In this document: piece by piece, positions 1-13,487 of the stretch
Position numbering within the stretch: position 1 is the stretch's first letter
Layout of the letters: every line of letters begins with the position of its first letter
Source of the DNA: Phascolomyces articulosus
Lineage: Eukaryota > Mucoromycota > Mucoromycetes > Mucorales > Lichtheimiaceae
Direction of reading: 5' to 3'
NCBI GenBank assembly: GCA_025677815.1
Contig: JAIXMP010000071.1
Location: 1 to 64,000 of the forward strand
DNA: 64,000 nucleotides
Notes under the pieces: generated by a model
What the model was told of the DNA's origin: nothing
The model's input: only the letters and a program-made list of their open reading frames with translations
Databases searched by the model: none
Program-made: the position numbers and the translations under genes

Positions 1-3000
1 TCAAAGGAAGGTAGATCTTCAATGATTTTTTAACTTTTTATCATAATAACGCCCCTTTCTTTTTTTGTATGATTGTTGTCAAATGGTAACACACACACAC
101 ACACAAGAAGAAATATTCAGAAACATGAAAATCTAATTTTAAACCATTAACATCCATTGATCACTTTTATTGTGATGATGCACCATTATACATCAAGGAT
201 AACAAGTCGAAAAAGAAAAAGAAAATTCATTGGATAAAAATGGAAATTCTGGTGAACATGGCCAAAATTGTTCATTTTTTTTTAAGATGGTGTTACAGAA
301 AAAAAATAAACAACAGCAACCTTTTCCCAAGAAGGGGCTGTGTAAAACAACTACCATTCATAATAAAGAAGAATAATCATCAGCCACCCTCTTTTTTAGT
401 TAAAACAAAATCATTCTCGTCCTGGAGCATTCTACTCTATGTTTATTAAAATAAGAAGAATTCAAATGATAGATAGAATATTAAATAACAAAATAAATAA
501 ATAAATCATCATCATCATTAAATATAAAATATTGACACGATCCAAGATGATTTTTGTGTTGCTATTTTTGGCTACATTTATAGTTTCAAGTGAAGAGCGC
601 CATATACTTCATTTCTTTTTTAGCTTATCCAATGGAGATGAAGGCATTAAAATGTAAAAAAAAAAAAAAAAAAAAAAATTGCTGATTTCAAACATAACCC
701 TAATATAAAATGATATTGTCTATGGGTCATTCTATATATCTATATATACTCCTTGAAAAATTGAATGACAATTCCATACGTACAAACAAGAAATTTCCCA
801 CATGTATCTTTTGAGAGTCATATGTGCAACCCAAAGTAACTTGATTTAGAAAAGGTCCAATTCTATTTATTATTAAAACACTCCTACTCCGTTACGCTTT
901 GTGGTTTATATACTTTCTATTAAATACTGTGAGGAAGAAAATACCATGAATAATAACAAATAAATAAATAAAGGAAGAGATATAGTAAGACTGATTTTTT
1001 TTGCGGGTTACTCAAATACTTAGATAAAAAATAATCATTGTAAAAAAAGGTAATGTGTGGATCTTGAAGGTAGTTATAGTGCATTTATGAATATTCAATT
1101 CAGCATATTGGTTTCTTTCATTGTAAACAGTGTACTGTCCCTTTTTTTTCGTTATGCTATTGCCGTCATAAAATAATATAACATTATATCGTCTAAATGC
1201 GTGATTTTATTCTTATAAATGAAACCATTTACATCATACGCATTAAGAAGTACAAAGGAAAATACTTTATTATATATGTACAATTACAAAGTGATAACTT
1301 CCTACTTGATAATAATATAAACAGGTTTGCGGGTTTGTTCATCGTGTTTGTGATAGATCCGTTTTTCTTTTCACCTTCAAAAACATAATTACTATGGGGA
1401 AAGTATTTGATTCTAGTTCTAATATTGGTATTAAAACATGTCGTTGGATGGATTTGTTTACTTGAAGAAATAGTTTGAAACACATGTGTCAATAAATATG
1501 ATCATATATGTCGCTACTTTTGTTTCAAAAAAAAAAAAAATAGATTGGATTAGAAGATACATTACAATTCGTTCGATCAATAATAGAAAAAAAAATGGAT
1601 AAATGTTATTTTGTATTGATCTCTTGTTGCCACTGTTGCTTCTACTTTTTGATATTGGGCTGAAAATAAAATGTTCATGATTGTGTTATTAGTTTAGTTG
1701 TGATGGATAATGTTGAATGATAACGTGTATTAGCGTGACAGTGCAATAATATTTCCTTGATGATGATCTATTAGTAGTTTTTTTTTTTGCTTCAAATCAT
1801 CAACACATGTACAATCTGCTCGTTTGAATGAAATAGTACATGCGTGCAGCTGCTCTAATATGTTGCATCCGTATTTATAATAAAGGAATGATGGATGTGT
1901 GTTTATATCTAACAGTAGCCTTCTGGCTCGACAACAAAAAAGACCGCCAAAATAATGAAAAGCAATAGAATAACAGATAACTTGTATGGAATCCTTTACA
2001 TGAAAACTAGGTGAAGTATTTGGGCATTCATATGAAGAAAAAGACAATCCCATCGAAGAATAGATGATATCAATACTATATGATAAAGAATAAAAAGTAC
2101 TTATCGCGAGTGCCAAAGCGAAAGATTTCATAGAATGCCCATGTCAACAAGGCATACGAGTTTTTGAATGAGATGTTTTGATGACAAGACAAAATACTCA
2201 ATGGTGTTTTTTTTTGTTTTTTTTTTTTTGGTTTCCGTGATAGAAAAACAAACACTGTTTATTTGAATCAAAGGTCTGGTCGTTGATTTTCCATTACATA
2301 TAGAAGCTATTACACGCCTTGATTGTGCAAAACAATAGAGGGAATCCATGTAGCAGGAAACTGAATGAGATCCCAACTCCAGAATTAAACTGAAGAACGG
2401 CAAGAACATGAAATTCACCCTAAAGAAACCACCTACAGAAACAAGACAGCTAACCATGTTTCCAGGAAGGTATGATATTACGGATGATAAAAGATCCATG
2501 ATGAAGAATGGTCACACTACGAGTCAAAGGAGATCCAAAGCACACGTCCTTGGCTTGATCTGGATAGAGCCCTCAGAAAAATTGTAGATACCCCAGCATG
2601 TGACTGATCTGGCCTTCAAGAAACATATTATATATTTATGTATCATTCAATTAGTTACGTGTCTTTAAATCTATGAAGGATCAGTTGGATATGCAAGAAA
2701 AGAAGAAAAAAAAAGACTGATCCTATTAATAAGGTAAAAATGTCTCTTATTTTGCTCCATGCTAAAAAAAATACCCTGATGAGCAATACCTGGAAATGGC
2801 ACAAGGGATATTCTACTTCCCTTTAAAACAGCGTAATAATAACTACTTTCACTTGCTATGAAAGGAAGAAACCCTCGTTGCAATAGATGGGAATTTTTTT
2901 TTTAAAAAATAGGTTATATTATGATTCAGGACATGTTTCTAAGAATGTTTAATACCATGAATCAATTCTTAGATTTCAATGAGTGTTATCAAATGGCTTC

Positions 3001-5211
3001 TTTTATATAAAGGATAGAAACTTTATTAAATGAAGTGTCTTATTTTTTATAAAAATTACACGAGTACGAAAAAAACAAAACAACTGAGAGAAGATAGAAT
3101 ATATTTTTTTACTACGCGAAAGTCTACGGTTCTACTTAACAGAAGAGGCGGCTACAAAAATATGTCCACTCTCCTCAATGAAATACACGATAACACAGGC
3201 GGCATAATTAAAATGAAAAGTTAAACAACTTGCTATAGAAGTACTATGATAAATTCAATTTAGAAGAAAAATATTCAGAATATATTCAAATGTTTGTATG
3301 TACAAAATACCCCAAATTTGAAGATTTTTTAAATATCTTTCGAATATGCCTATTTTTTTTGTATACATTTCGAATATTTTTAGCTTTTCAATAATAAAAA
3401 ATAATTAAAAATATATTCGAAGTATGTAGAATTTTTTTGAACATGTAAATTTTTTATGACCTTAAAAATATACTCTGAATTTTTTCACTTCTATGTGTAC
3501 AACTATGTAATATTCCATCCATTTGACAACTATCTAACTGTAGTGGAAAATGGATGCTCATCTGAAAACTCCATATTATTCCAACTTATTTATTCTACTG
3601 TGCCCTTCTTTTGTATAATATCTTTCTAAGAAGTCATATAATCAAACTTTTACCACCAGAAGAGACTGGTTTTATTGAAAGGATGATGTTACTCATATTA
3701 TTGAATACCTGGTTCTGCTAGAGATATACTTTTTTTTCGTATTTGAAGGATCCATGTTATTACTAGAAGGGTACCTTGTTTTGGCCGGAATTCACTTATT
3801 GCTTTTAGGTATCCCAGTTTCCGGGCAGATAAGTGAATTCTTCAGGTAGTTTGGGGTATCCAATTTATTATGAATATTTGCAATTACGCGGTTGCTATTG
3901 AGGACATAATGACAGGGAAGCTATCATTTGATAACGCGCTGAATATATATCTAATTTAATTATTACATTCTGATGACCGGCATCAATAAGCAAGCGACCT
4001 CATAAAATCCATGAATGACACCCAATGCAATAAGCATCGTTCTCTATCATTACCTATGGTCCAATAGATTATACATGCGACTTATTATACTCATTGCATA
4101 TTCGCCACGTTTTACTTTTATAACAATGGATTTTTAGCCCTGTCCATCTTTTGTTGCTTACAATGATTCTTTTATATCGACTTTACCTGTATAATAAGCA
4201 TAAAACAAAAGTTGAATTGACACAATAGACCCTTACTCATCGATTTGTAAGTTAAATAATGGAAAATTTTTGAATAACCAATCATTGTAAAGAAGTTGTT
4301 TGATTATTGATACATTTTCATAAAAGTGCCGCTTTGATTTTTGTTTGTGGTACAGATTTCTTTTGTTGGATTTAATTCTAAGACTGGAATTCAAAAATAG
4401 AAACAAAAACAGCTGAAACTTGCAAACAAATGATTTGTTCAGGGGAATATGGACTACTTGTAAGCAAAATCTTACAATGATTGCTGAATGGGTTAACCTT
4501 TAGCAATTATTTGAAATAATCTCTCTCTATGGGCAGGGTTTTTTTTTAATAAGAGAAACAAGAAGTATTCTTTAGTGCCAATTTATTGTGGAAGTTTCTA
4601 GTACTGATGTTCATAACAAGGTGCATCCTTTGAATAACTCAGTTTTTGAGCATAGTCGTCAACTACTTACTTTATTGGAAGTATATGATTTTTATTTGTA
4701 ATTTCAAAAAGGCTATTTTTGATTAATATTCATCCACAACCAATAGTTATTCTACCAGTGATACGAGCTTGAGGTATGAAGATGGTGAGGTGCAACAATC
4801 AGAATTGAGCCACACTCACAATAGTACTACTTTTTGTTTATAAATCTGTCGTAAAAATGTCAGTCTAATTAGAGTGCCGATACAAAATTTGCTTAAAAAA
4901 CCCTTTTCATTTTTTTTTTTTTTTTTGGAAGAAAAAAAAGTTTTATTTCTCACTTGACCAACTTTTTTTTTTTGTTACCTCATTACCAAATACACACACA
5001 CATACCACTTCACACCACCCTAAAGGCCTACACGTTTTACAACCAGAAAGAAAAAGGGGGGTTGAGTCAAAGGAATACGGGAATATCACAACAACAACAG
5101 CAACAACAACAAGGGCCAACCCACAATATAATACACGGTGTGTGCACGCGCGTTTTTTTTCCTTAACTAAATCAGCTCCCCAGAAAAAAAAAGAGGCGTG
5201 CGCATTGGTCG
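1..5211. other. Gene-poor AT-rich tract
   Basis: No convincing gene is visible in the first 5.2 kb. Both strands carry short open frames broken by stops, poly-A/T runs (657-679 poly-A; T-rich run near 4910-4926) and short CA repeats (92-104). A 12-bp inverted repeat lies at 3788-3840, and 3250-3480 is rich in TTCGAA-type motifs. Minus-strand frames at 1730-2131 and 2128-2499 begin with true ATG codons but lack recognisable domains. The last 300 bp, purine and pyrimidine rich, probably hold the promoter and 5' leader of the PHD gene at 5212. Confidence 0.6.
3788..3840. repeat. 12-bp perfect inverted repeat
   Basis: GAATTCACTTAT at 3788-3799 is the reverse complement of 3829-3840, with a 29-nt spacer. 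It could form a small hairpin or be the relic of a small inverted-repeat element. No gene is attached. Confidence 0.5.
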
Positions 5212-7732
5212 ATGAAAAAAAGAGACAGTTCATTATCTGATTCTGATATATCGTTGCAATTGTCTGATGCGTCACCGTTATCGTCTGATTCTTTCAGCGA
5301 AGAAGACGAACCTTATGCTCATGGACGATTTCCGGATATGAAAGACAACCACCATTCCAACAATAATAAAAAGAAAAAAAAGAAAAAAGAAGAATATTGT
5401 ATATGTCGTAAAGGGTATGACGGTAATGAATTCATGATTGCTTGCGATGCTTGTCAAGGTCAATATCTATACAATTTTTTTTTCACACACACACACACAC
5501 ACACATCATACAACATACAGACACATCTTTGGAACTCCTTTTATATATAAAATATACTAAACCTTAAATAAAAATGTATATAGAATGGTTTCACGGTCGA
5601 TGTGTCGGTGTCAATCCAAATACGGTGACAGACCAATACTTCTGCGCAACATGCACAGCGAAACATGAAGCTGAGGCGAAAAAAGCAAAAGAAAAAGCAG
5701 ATGCTGAAGCAACTAGAATATTAGTAGAAGCAACAGCAGCAGCAGCAGCTGTAGCGGCTGAAGCAGCCAAATTAGCGGAAGCAACAGAAAAGAAAGGACG
5801 TAAAAGCAAAGGTTTGTTTTTTATTTTCAATTCATGCTCTTTTTTCTATAGGAGATGACACCATATTGAATGCTCTTTTCTGTGTGTGTGGTGAATATAG
5901 GGGGTCGTAATAAAAAAGGACGACGGAAAAAGGAACCTGTTAAATTACCTGAAGTACGAATATCTCTATCACGCGAAGAAGAAGAGGATTTGGATGATAT
6001 TTGCCCCATTTGTGATACTGAATGTACCTGTGGAGCGGCAGCAGCACCTCCTTCCGAAATGATCGACATTACAATGGATGATATATCGACTAATAACAAT
6101 AATACCAACAACAACAATAACAACAATGCGATTGAAAACCCCATCGCTACAGATATATGGAAAGTAACTGAAGAAGAAAAGGTAAATCATGATCATCAAG
6201 TCGTTGTTGTGGAAGGATTTGAAGAAGAACATCCAGTGGATAAAAAAGGTCGAAGGAAATCTAAAAAGAAATACGCAACAAAAACCATTCCACCTCAACA
6301 ACAACAACAATTACAACATTCATCTTCTCCTCCTCAACCACCGGGAAAAACCGAACCAACACCTTCTCCTCTCATGAAACAGAAATATGATGTGGATGAA
6401 AGCGATGAAGGGGATAACGACTCGCTTCTTATGTCGGACCACCGAACAGATATTGAAAGCAGAACGACTGGATCATGTAATTCGAGTATACATATCGATT
6501 CTGGGGATGATGAGGATCTAGAAAGAATTGAAGAAGAAGCCATCATTGAAGAAATGGAAGTTCAGGACAGTGTATTTGACGACGACGATGAGGAAGATGA
6601 AGAGGAAGAAGATGATAGTGATGACGAAGCTTATTATTATTATGCTGAAGAGGATAGCGATGTCAACAACAACGCGGGTAGTAGCAATCAATTCATCCAA
6701 CAACAAGAAAGTGATATTGGAGAGATGGAAGAATATCCAGAATACCATGGTGCAGGTGGATGGTCGTCTTCGGAAGAAAGCGATGATGAAGAAGATTATG
6801 ACACTCATTACGACAGTCAACTAGAAGAGGAGGATACCACAGCTCATACGACGACAGATGATAATGGAGTATTGTTTGACAGCATTGCGGCGGCATTCAT
6901 GCAAATTCTTGCACCACTGACGGATAGTAGTCACGTGGATTTCAGTACACTTGGGTTAGGAAATGAGGATATGACCAATGGTGGTAGTAGTGGACGACGT
7001 CCTTCTTTACCTAGTAGCGCAGTATCTGCTCATGGAGGGAATCATGGTACTACCACAGATGAATTTGAAGCCCTCAGTGCATTATCTGGATTACCGATTC
7101 AACAATCATCCCCATTAGAAACCGTGGCAGAAGAAGAAGGGGGAGCAGAAGACGAAAGAGAAACGATGGATCATCATCCTATTGGACCACCCTCCTCTCT
7201 TGCAGAAGAAGGTTCATTATCAGCCCTTGCCACAGCAGCTGCAGCAGCATTATCCCAACAAAGTTTCCAAGAACAATTATTAGAGTTAGTCACAGCAGCA
7301 GCAGCAGCTTCTTCCTCCACCTCATCCACAACGGCCACCTCATCCTCTTCAGCACCAACAACCCCTTTAGTACAAGATGCTGTTCTGGATGATAATCATA
7401 AACGAAGTGCAACAACACCTGTCATGTCTTCAACTACTCTTGCATTAGAGCCTCACAATAAAAAACGACGAATATCCAATGCAAGTAGTTCAAGTATTAG
7501 CTCCCAGGTGGAGGCTAATAATTATAATAGTAATAACAGTAATGAACCCGTATCGATGGATGAACTTGTAGATACATCACAATTATACACACAGTCCTCA
7601 TCTCGATCTCCTTCACCTGATCCTGATGAACTAGATACCCGACTGTCTCGCGATTTGTCTCGTTGGCAACGCGTTCCTATCGGTGCATTTCGTTTAATGC
7701 GATCAAAAAACAAACTTTGGCTTGAACGCTAA
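5212..7732 (+). CDS. PHD-finger nuclear protein (3 exons)
   Basis: Exons 5212-5458, 5584-5811 and 5901-7732 join in phase to give 768 residues. The first intron splits the PHD finger: ...CDACQ joins EWFHGRC..., restoring a canonical finger (about residues 62-106; C4HC3 with CICRKG and CATC). PHD fingers usually read histone H3 tails, so a chromatin role is inferred. After the finger come an Ala/Glu-rich coiled-coil-like stretch, basic patches (KKGRRKKEP, KKGRRKSKKK), a second Cys cluster CPICDTECTCG (about residue 187), long acidic and Ser/Thr/Ala-rich disorder, and a C-terminal block ending WQRVPIGAFRLMRSKNKLWL. The Cys cluster plus C-terminal block may mark a fungal regulator family (an IFH1/CRF1-type relation is conceivable but unproven). 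The exon 1 donor is GTCAAT, less usual than GTAAGT, but the finger demands it. Confidence 0.82.
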
Positions 7733-8177
7733 AAAAAAAAAAAAACCAAAAAAAAAGTTGTAGATTTTTCTTCATTTTCATCATGACACATACATTTTGA
7801 TATTTTTATATACACAAACACACACGCATATTAGCATTTCTTAACCATCTATCCCTTTCCTTTTGTCTTTTTTTTCGCTTCATTTTCATTTTCTTCGTTC
7901 TATTACCCACTTTACACCATGACATGCCCAACTCATTTATATTTCCAAAAAAAAAAAACCATTGAAAAGAATAATCTCCCTCCCTCCCTTTGTACAGAAA
8001 AAAAAATCCAAGTCTTACAGAACTACAAAACACAAAAAAATAATAATAATGGGTTGTACATTAATCTTTTTTTTTTAAAAAAAAAATCATCCATTTATAC
8101 ACATTATTTTTTATTATTATTTATATTACACACTGAAAAAGCACATGCCAATTAAAAAGAAAAATTATTATTATGTA
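7733..8177. terminator. Convergent 3' region of PHD gene and PET100
   Basis: AT-rich spacer between convergent genes, with poly-A/T runs suited to 3'-end formation of both transcripts. Short open frames here are low complexity; no gene is seen. Confidence 0.45.
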
Positions 8178-8511
8178 TTATTTGCTTTCTTGTTGCTGTT
8201 GTTGTTCTCGATATTGTCTCCATCGCTCTTCTCTTTGTGCCTTCAAAGTAGCTAACGTATCCTTGACTTCATCTGAAGTAGTAGGTGGTTTCTAATAAAC
8301 AATTATTATTATTATTATTATTATTATTAGAATGAAACAAGCCCTATTCCATTTATCTATTCGTTTTAACAAAAAGGAAGGGATATTAAATATACATACA
8401 GTGGTTGTTTCATAATCGGGCCAAAATCGAATGCCTTTGACATGCTTGTCATAGAAATCAGGGCCACCAAAGTAAAGCATGACACCTACAGGGAAAAATA
8501 CATAGAATCCA

Positions 8512-8546
<35 letters not shown>

Positions 8547-8644
8547 GGGTATTATAAATGAATTTTTTCTTTTAAATTCATTTCAATTATTCAATTGATT
8601 CCCAATGAACACACCTTGACAACTTCCAAACGAGGTCCACCCAT
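8178..8644 (-). CDS. PET100: Cytochrome c oxidase assembly protein PET100
   Basis: Three exons on the minus strand: 8615-8644 (MGGPRLEVVK), 8400-8513 and 8178-8291, all phase 0, giving 85 residues. The protein begins with a short MGxPxLEVxK leader, then a single membrane segment (FGFYVFFPVGVMLYF), then FYDKHVKGIRFWPDYET and a Gln/Arg/Glu-rich tail. This is the layout of the PET100 family (about 70-110 residues), an inner-membrane protein needed to assemble cytochrome c oxidase subcomplexes. The first exon is only 30 nt and is missed by simple ORF finding. Intron 2 carries an ATT repeat (8299-8330). The gene is divergent from SART1, with 186 bp between the start codons. Confidence 0.85.
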
Positions 8645-8830
8645 GGTTATAGTATTTATGCTTTAGAAACAATTCAAGATACACAAAGCCACTTATTGGC
8701 AGGGTTAAACTTCATGGAAGCTGAAATTGCATTGAAATGCCGCAGTTTTACTATTATGGTGCCCGCCGTTTCTCTACTTTCTTTCTCTCTTTGAAAAATA
8801 TCACACCACTTTTAATATATATATTCTGTC
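8645..8830. promoter_or_regulatory. Divergent PET100/SART1 promoter
   Basis: The 186-bp gap between two divergent start codons must hold both promoters and leaders. It contains a CT-rich tract (8772-8792) and an AT-rich stretch close to the SART1 start. No specific site is recognised. Confidence 0.5.
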
Positions 8831-11222
8831 ATGGCAGAATCGATTTCCTTGGAAGAGACAAAGTAAGAAACTATTTTTGTAAAAAAAAAGTTACCATGTT
8901 AATAGAATTTTAATCGTATGTTTTTTTTTCTTCGTGTACACAACTATAGTGCATTAAGAGCCAAATTGGGACTTCCAGCATTAGGCGGTGTAGGTGATGG
9001 GGATGACGCTGAAGAACAACCCGCCGATCATGATCAAGAAGCCTATGACAATTATCAAAAACAAAAAGAGGATGAACGAAAGGAAAAAGAAGCTGAAGAA
9101 ATTAAGGCAAGAATAGAAAAGTAAGTAGAAAGCTATAGAACGCCCACATGGTTTGTCTTTTAACATTAGAGTCTCATCGTATTTCACTTTTTTTTTTTTA
9201 AAAAAAAAACATAGATCAAAGAATAGAAAAAAGAATCGAGAAAAGTTAAAAGGCAAAGGGTTAGGTGAAGCTGATAATGACAATGACGAAAGCACCTTGG
9301 ACTGGATTCGTAAATCAAGAAAACGACAAAAAGAATTAGCAGAAAAACGAGAACGGGAACAAGCCGAGATGGATGAGTCATTTGCTAATGTCGAATACAG
9401 TGCTAAAGATTTATCTGGATTAAAAGTTGGTCACGACATTACCGAATTTACCGAAGGAGGAGAAACGATCTTGACATTAAAAGATCGTGGTATTCTTGAA
9501 GACAATGACGATGATCAGGACGAACCGACTGATGAATTAACCAATGTCAACTTGGAAGACAAAGAACGATTACAAAAGAATTTGGACAATAAAAAAAAGA
9601 AACCAGGCTATAATCCTTATGATGATGAAGAATTTGTCTTGGGAGGTAAAAAAAAGAGTTTGCTACCTCAATACGATGAAGACATGGGACCTCAAGGATT
9701 CCAGATTGGTCAACAAGGTCGAATTAATACATTAAAGGAAGAGAAACAAGAATTATCTGTTTCTGAAAAACTTAAAGCACAAAGTTTAACGTATCAAAAA
9801 ATGCAAGAAATCAAGGATTATTATACCCAGGATGAAGTCAATCTTGGTTTCAAAAAACCCAAAAAGAAAAAGAAAAAGGATAAGTTACGAAAGCGTGTCA
9901 AGCAACAAGATGATGAGGACGATGAACGACCATCTCAACCACCATCATCGGAAGCATCAGCAGCGACGAGTGAAGAAATAAAATCAAAAGCATCAAAACC
10001 AAAAATCATCGATACAGATACAAGTTTTGTGGATGATGATGATCTTCAAATGGCTTTATCACGAACTCGACGCGCAGCGAATCGTCAACGAGAAAAGAAA
10101 TCCAAAAAACTGACACCAGAAGAAATTGCTCGATCCATTACTACTGAGCGATCAGAGCAACAGGATGAAGAGGAAACGACACAAGAGGAGGAAGGTGGAT
10201 TAGTACTTTCTGAAATGAGTGAATTTGTTAACTCCATTGGTACAGAAGCTGTATTTACACCACGCGAACCAGCACGATCTGTTCGTGAAGCACAAGCTGC
10301 TGCTGCAGCTTCTACACCTACTAATGAACAACCTATACAAGAAATGTCCACAACTACTACTATGGAAGAAGTTCCTGATGAAGAAGATGAACCTATGGCC
10401 TCCCCATCCACACCAGCAGCATCAGCAACCAACGAAACAGAAACTGAACAAGAAGAAGAAAAAACCGCCATCATGGAAGAACCATTAGTAAGTGGTGGTA
10501 TGGCCGCAACCTTATCTTTACTAAACCAAAAAGGATTTATTGCCAAACCCACCGAAGAACAACTTAAACGTGATCGTATCCAAAGTGACCGAATGCGATG
10601 GATTGCCGAACAAAAAAAACGCAACGTTCAACGAGAACGGGAACGAGAACAAGAACGTAAAAAACAACGGGAACGTGATCACCATAACAATAGCAATAGT
10701 CAACTACGTGGTCGTGATCGAGATCGTGAACGAGCAAGAGAACGAGAACGTGAAAGAGAACGAGAAAAAGAAATTGAAGAACGGGAAGCCATGCGTGATT
10801 TTGAAAAACGAATGGAAGGTTACAAGCCCGATGTGAAATTGGAATATTTTGATGAACAAGGTCATCAAATGAATACCAAAGAAGCTTTCCGATTCATGTC
10901 TCACAAGTTCCATGGAAAGACCTCGGGGAAGACCAAGACTGAGAAACGTATGGCCAAGTTAGAGGAAGAATTGAAGTTGAATATGATGAGTAATAATGAT
11001 ACACCTTTGAATTTGGCGACCAAGTTGTTGGAACGACAACAAAGAACGGGTAATGCCCATGTGGTGTTGAGTGTAGGGAATCGAGGGGTGGCAGCGCCCA
11101 GTACATCAGAATTGGCTGCTGCTGCAGAAGCATCTTCATCTGCTACTACAGCAAAGAAAACGGCCAAACGACCAAGAACAGATGATGGTGTGGAAGGTTC
11201 TAATGATAAGAAACGAAAATAA
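8831..11222 (+). CDS. SNU66: U4/U6.U5 tri-snRNP protein SART1/Snu66
   Basis: Exons 8831-8862, 8950-9120 and 9215-11222 give 736 residues. The spliced N-terminus MAESISLEETNALRAKLGL matches the conserved SIEETN-LRAKLGL start of SART1/Snu66. It is followed by charged coiled-coil sequence (REKLKGKGLGEAD, TLDWIRKSRKRQKELAEK), a long Glu/Arg/Lys-rich middle with RERERE repeats, and the conserved C-terminus (LEYFDEQGHQMNTKEAFR, SHKFHGKTSGKTKTEKRM, DTPLNLATKLLERQQ). The protein bridges the U4/U6.U5 tri-snRNP and is needed for spliceosome activation in the nucleus. Length is near the usual 580-800. The first exon (11 residues) is fixed by in-phase joining to the conserved motif. Confidence 0.95.
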
Positions 11223-11416
11223 AAAATATTATATCGTTTTCATTATTAAAAAGTCCATCTATATTTTTTTTGTGCATATAAATTCGATGAGGGGTTAACA
11301 ATTTACACTTTGTTTGGTATACATGTCTTTTTTTATATTTCTATCTCTATGCGTTGGTTGTCAAAGAAAAAAAATGATGTGGGGAATAATTATATAAAAG
11401 TGGATTTTTTTTCTTT

Positions 11417-13487
11417 CTATAGTTGACCTGTGGAAAATGTAGGTGTAAGACTAGGTGTCACACGAGGAGATAACAAAGTATAATCACCACCGGGGGGTTG
11501 TAATGCAGGATCCGAAAAATCATAGACCTCATCATCAGGTACATGAAGGCGCACAGGATGTTGCAAATGCGTTTCCACTTGAGGATGAATTATATTATCA
11601 TTGGTATTTTTTTGATGCAGAGGCTTGAATAAACAAAAGATGAAATGAAGAAAAGAAGCACAGCGTGGATAACGATAGGGTATATAAGCCTTGGTACTAT
11701 CTAGATGATCACATGTCAATATGGGACTAGCTCTTTTCTGTTCCAATCGATGTGGATCATCAGAGGAAAGACGATATATGGTACTGGGACTATTGAGTGG
11801 ACTTGTATTAATGCTGCTTGGACTGTTATTTCCACCCAATGTTGAGGTACGTGAACTAAAGGGAGCTTCTGGACTTTGACGACGCATAGCTAAGGGCATC
11901 GTGACGCATCGAACGGGTATGCTTTTCGTGTTTCGTTTTTTGATTCCCGTGGATCGTGTCTGTTGTTGTTGTTGTTGTTGTTGTCGTCGTCGTCGTCGTT
12001 TGTGATAGATTTCTTCCTCATCATAAATCTCTCGGCCGTGTTCTCTGTCACCATCATTCTCGCCGCCAGCACGATGGATCAAGGGTTCAGGAAAATTACA
12101 TTGATTACAGTTTCGTATCAAGTCAATATATATTTGTTTATCAAATGGTTCGTAGGGTGCAATTGTAATTCGTTGATATTCTTCCACGTAACGACGATAC
12201 CATTGTTTGAATTGTTCAGAGAGAATACTGGTTACAGTTGGATCCGTAAAGAATATAATAGTAATAAAAACACCTAATCTATTTATTAGTTTTTCACCCA
12301 TTTTCATGTAGGTTTTGCTTTTCATTCTTCTCCTTCCTTGCCATTTTGATAAAATCTCACCTTCCAAACTACCAAACACCACACCAAACATGGCAAGTTC
12401 ATAAGGCGTGTTGATACCTTCTTTAAAAACGACCGTTTGTGATACAAATCCCCATATATTTGAAATAAAGGGAACTAGAAAAAAAATTGTAATAGTGAAT
12501 ATCTATGTCTCAAGAAATTTGTTTTTATGGAGTTGTTCAAAATAAGAAGAGCGGGCACTTACTTAGTGGATATAATACACAACGGAATAGTACACGAGCA
12601 ATCAAGGCTGACTGTTGTCTTCGTTCCACGGGTGAATGTCTAAGAATTGCACCGAATTTAATGTATTGTTCTCGAATCAATTTGATCGTGGCAATGATAG
12701 AGCATGCAAATCCAACGATCACAAGAAACATAAGAAATGAATAATGCCATATCTAACAGTAAAAATAAAATAGATATGTTTAATAGAGAGCTTGTCAAAT
12801 TTTTTAAAAATATATCTAATTTTCCTTACCCATACTTCATCTCCACAATGGCTACTTTCAAAATATATATCAAACCTAATAAAATTTCATGCACTAGGAT
12901 CAATAAATTGGGGATCATCATCTTTAATTAGAGTTCCATTTTTGTTTCTACCCTTTCATCGATCGTCTTATTTTATCTCTATATTACCAGCAAGAAGCAT
13001 ATCCTTTTGGACGAATACAAGGATGTCTCGAAATATACGTGGGCACCGCAATCGATCCAAGACCAAAAATAATGACTGTCGAAAAATACCCAAACTGCAA
13101 ACGATACGTACTGGCTTTCACATTAAGTACAAAGACAATCAGTAAATTAATGCCCACAACGGTCAAAAACCCAGTACAAAGAATGGAAAAAAACATAAAG
13201 GCGACACCTAAACATAAACAAGAACGGGAATCATCGCGTATCGAAATGATAGTAATACTCATGGCGGAAAAAATAATATTGGATAGTGTAGCAAACCAGA
13301 CACATCGTAAGGAAACACGATCTGCGCGTTGACGTTGAATATATCGTAAATATATGTACGTGAGAGAGGTTATCAAAGAAGAAAGTAAGGATACAGAAGA
13401 ACAGATCACTGAGGTACTTTGTAGTTCTCTGAATTGTTTTCTACTCAGACCCAAATAAGTCGCTTCTAATGCTGAAAACCGGTCCAT
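11417..13487 (-). CDS. Git3/cAMP-receptor-like G protein-coupled receptor
   Basis: Five minus-strand exons (12988-13487, 12830-12875, 12563-12752, 12361-12474, 11417-12273) join in phase to 568 residues. The first ATG in frame is at 13487; the frame is open further upstream but without ATG. Seven hydrophobic segments are seen: three in exon 1 (SSVSLLSSLITSLTYIYL; WFATLSNIIFSAMSITII; FFSILCTGFLTVVGINLL), one at its end (FGYFSTVIIFGLGSIAV), then IWHYSFLMFLVIVGFACSII, IPFISNIWGFVSQTV and ELAMFGVVFGSLEGVFITII. A Cys in loop 1 (SRSCLCLG) and GYASCWF in loop 2 can form the usual disulphide. This is the layout of fungal glucose/nutrient-sensing Git3/CAR-like receptors, which act through Galpha and cAMP. 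The long cytosolic tail is Arg/Gln/Ser rich and probably a phosphorylation target. The ligand cannot be told from sequence. Confidence 0.8.
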
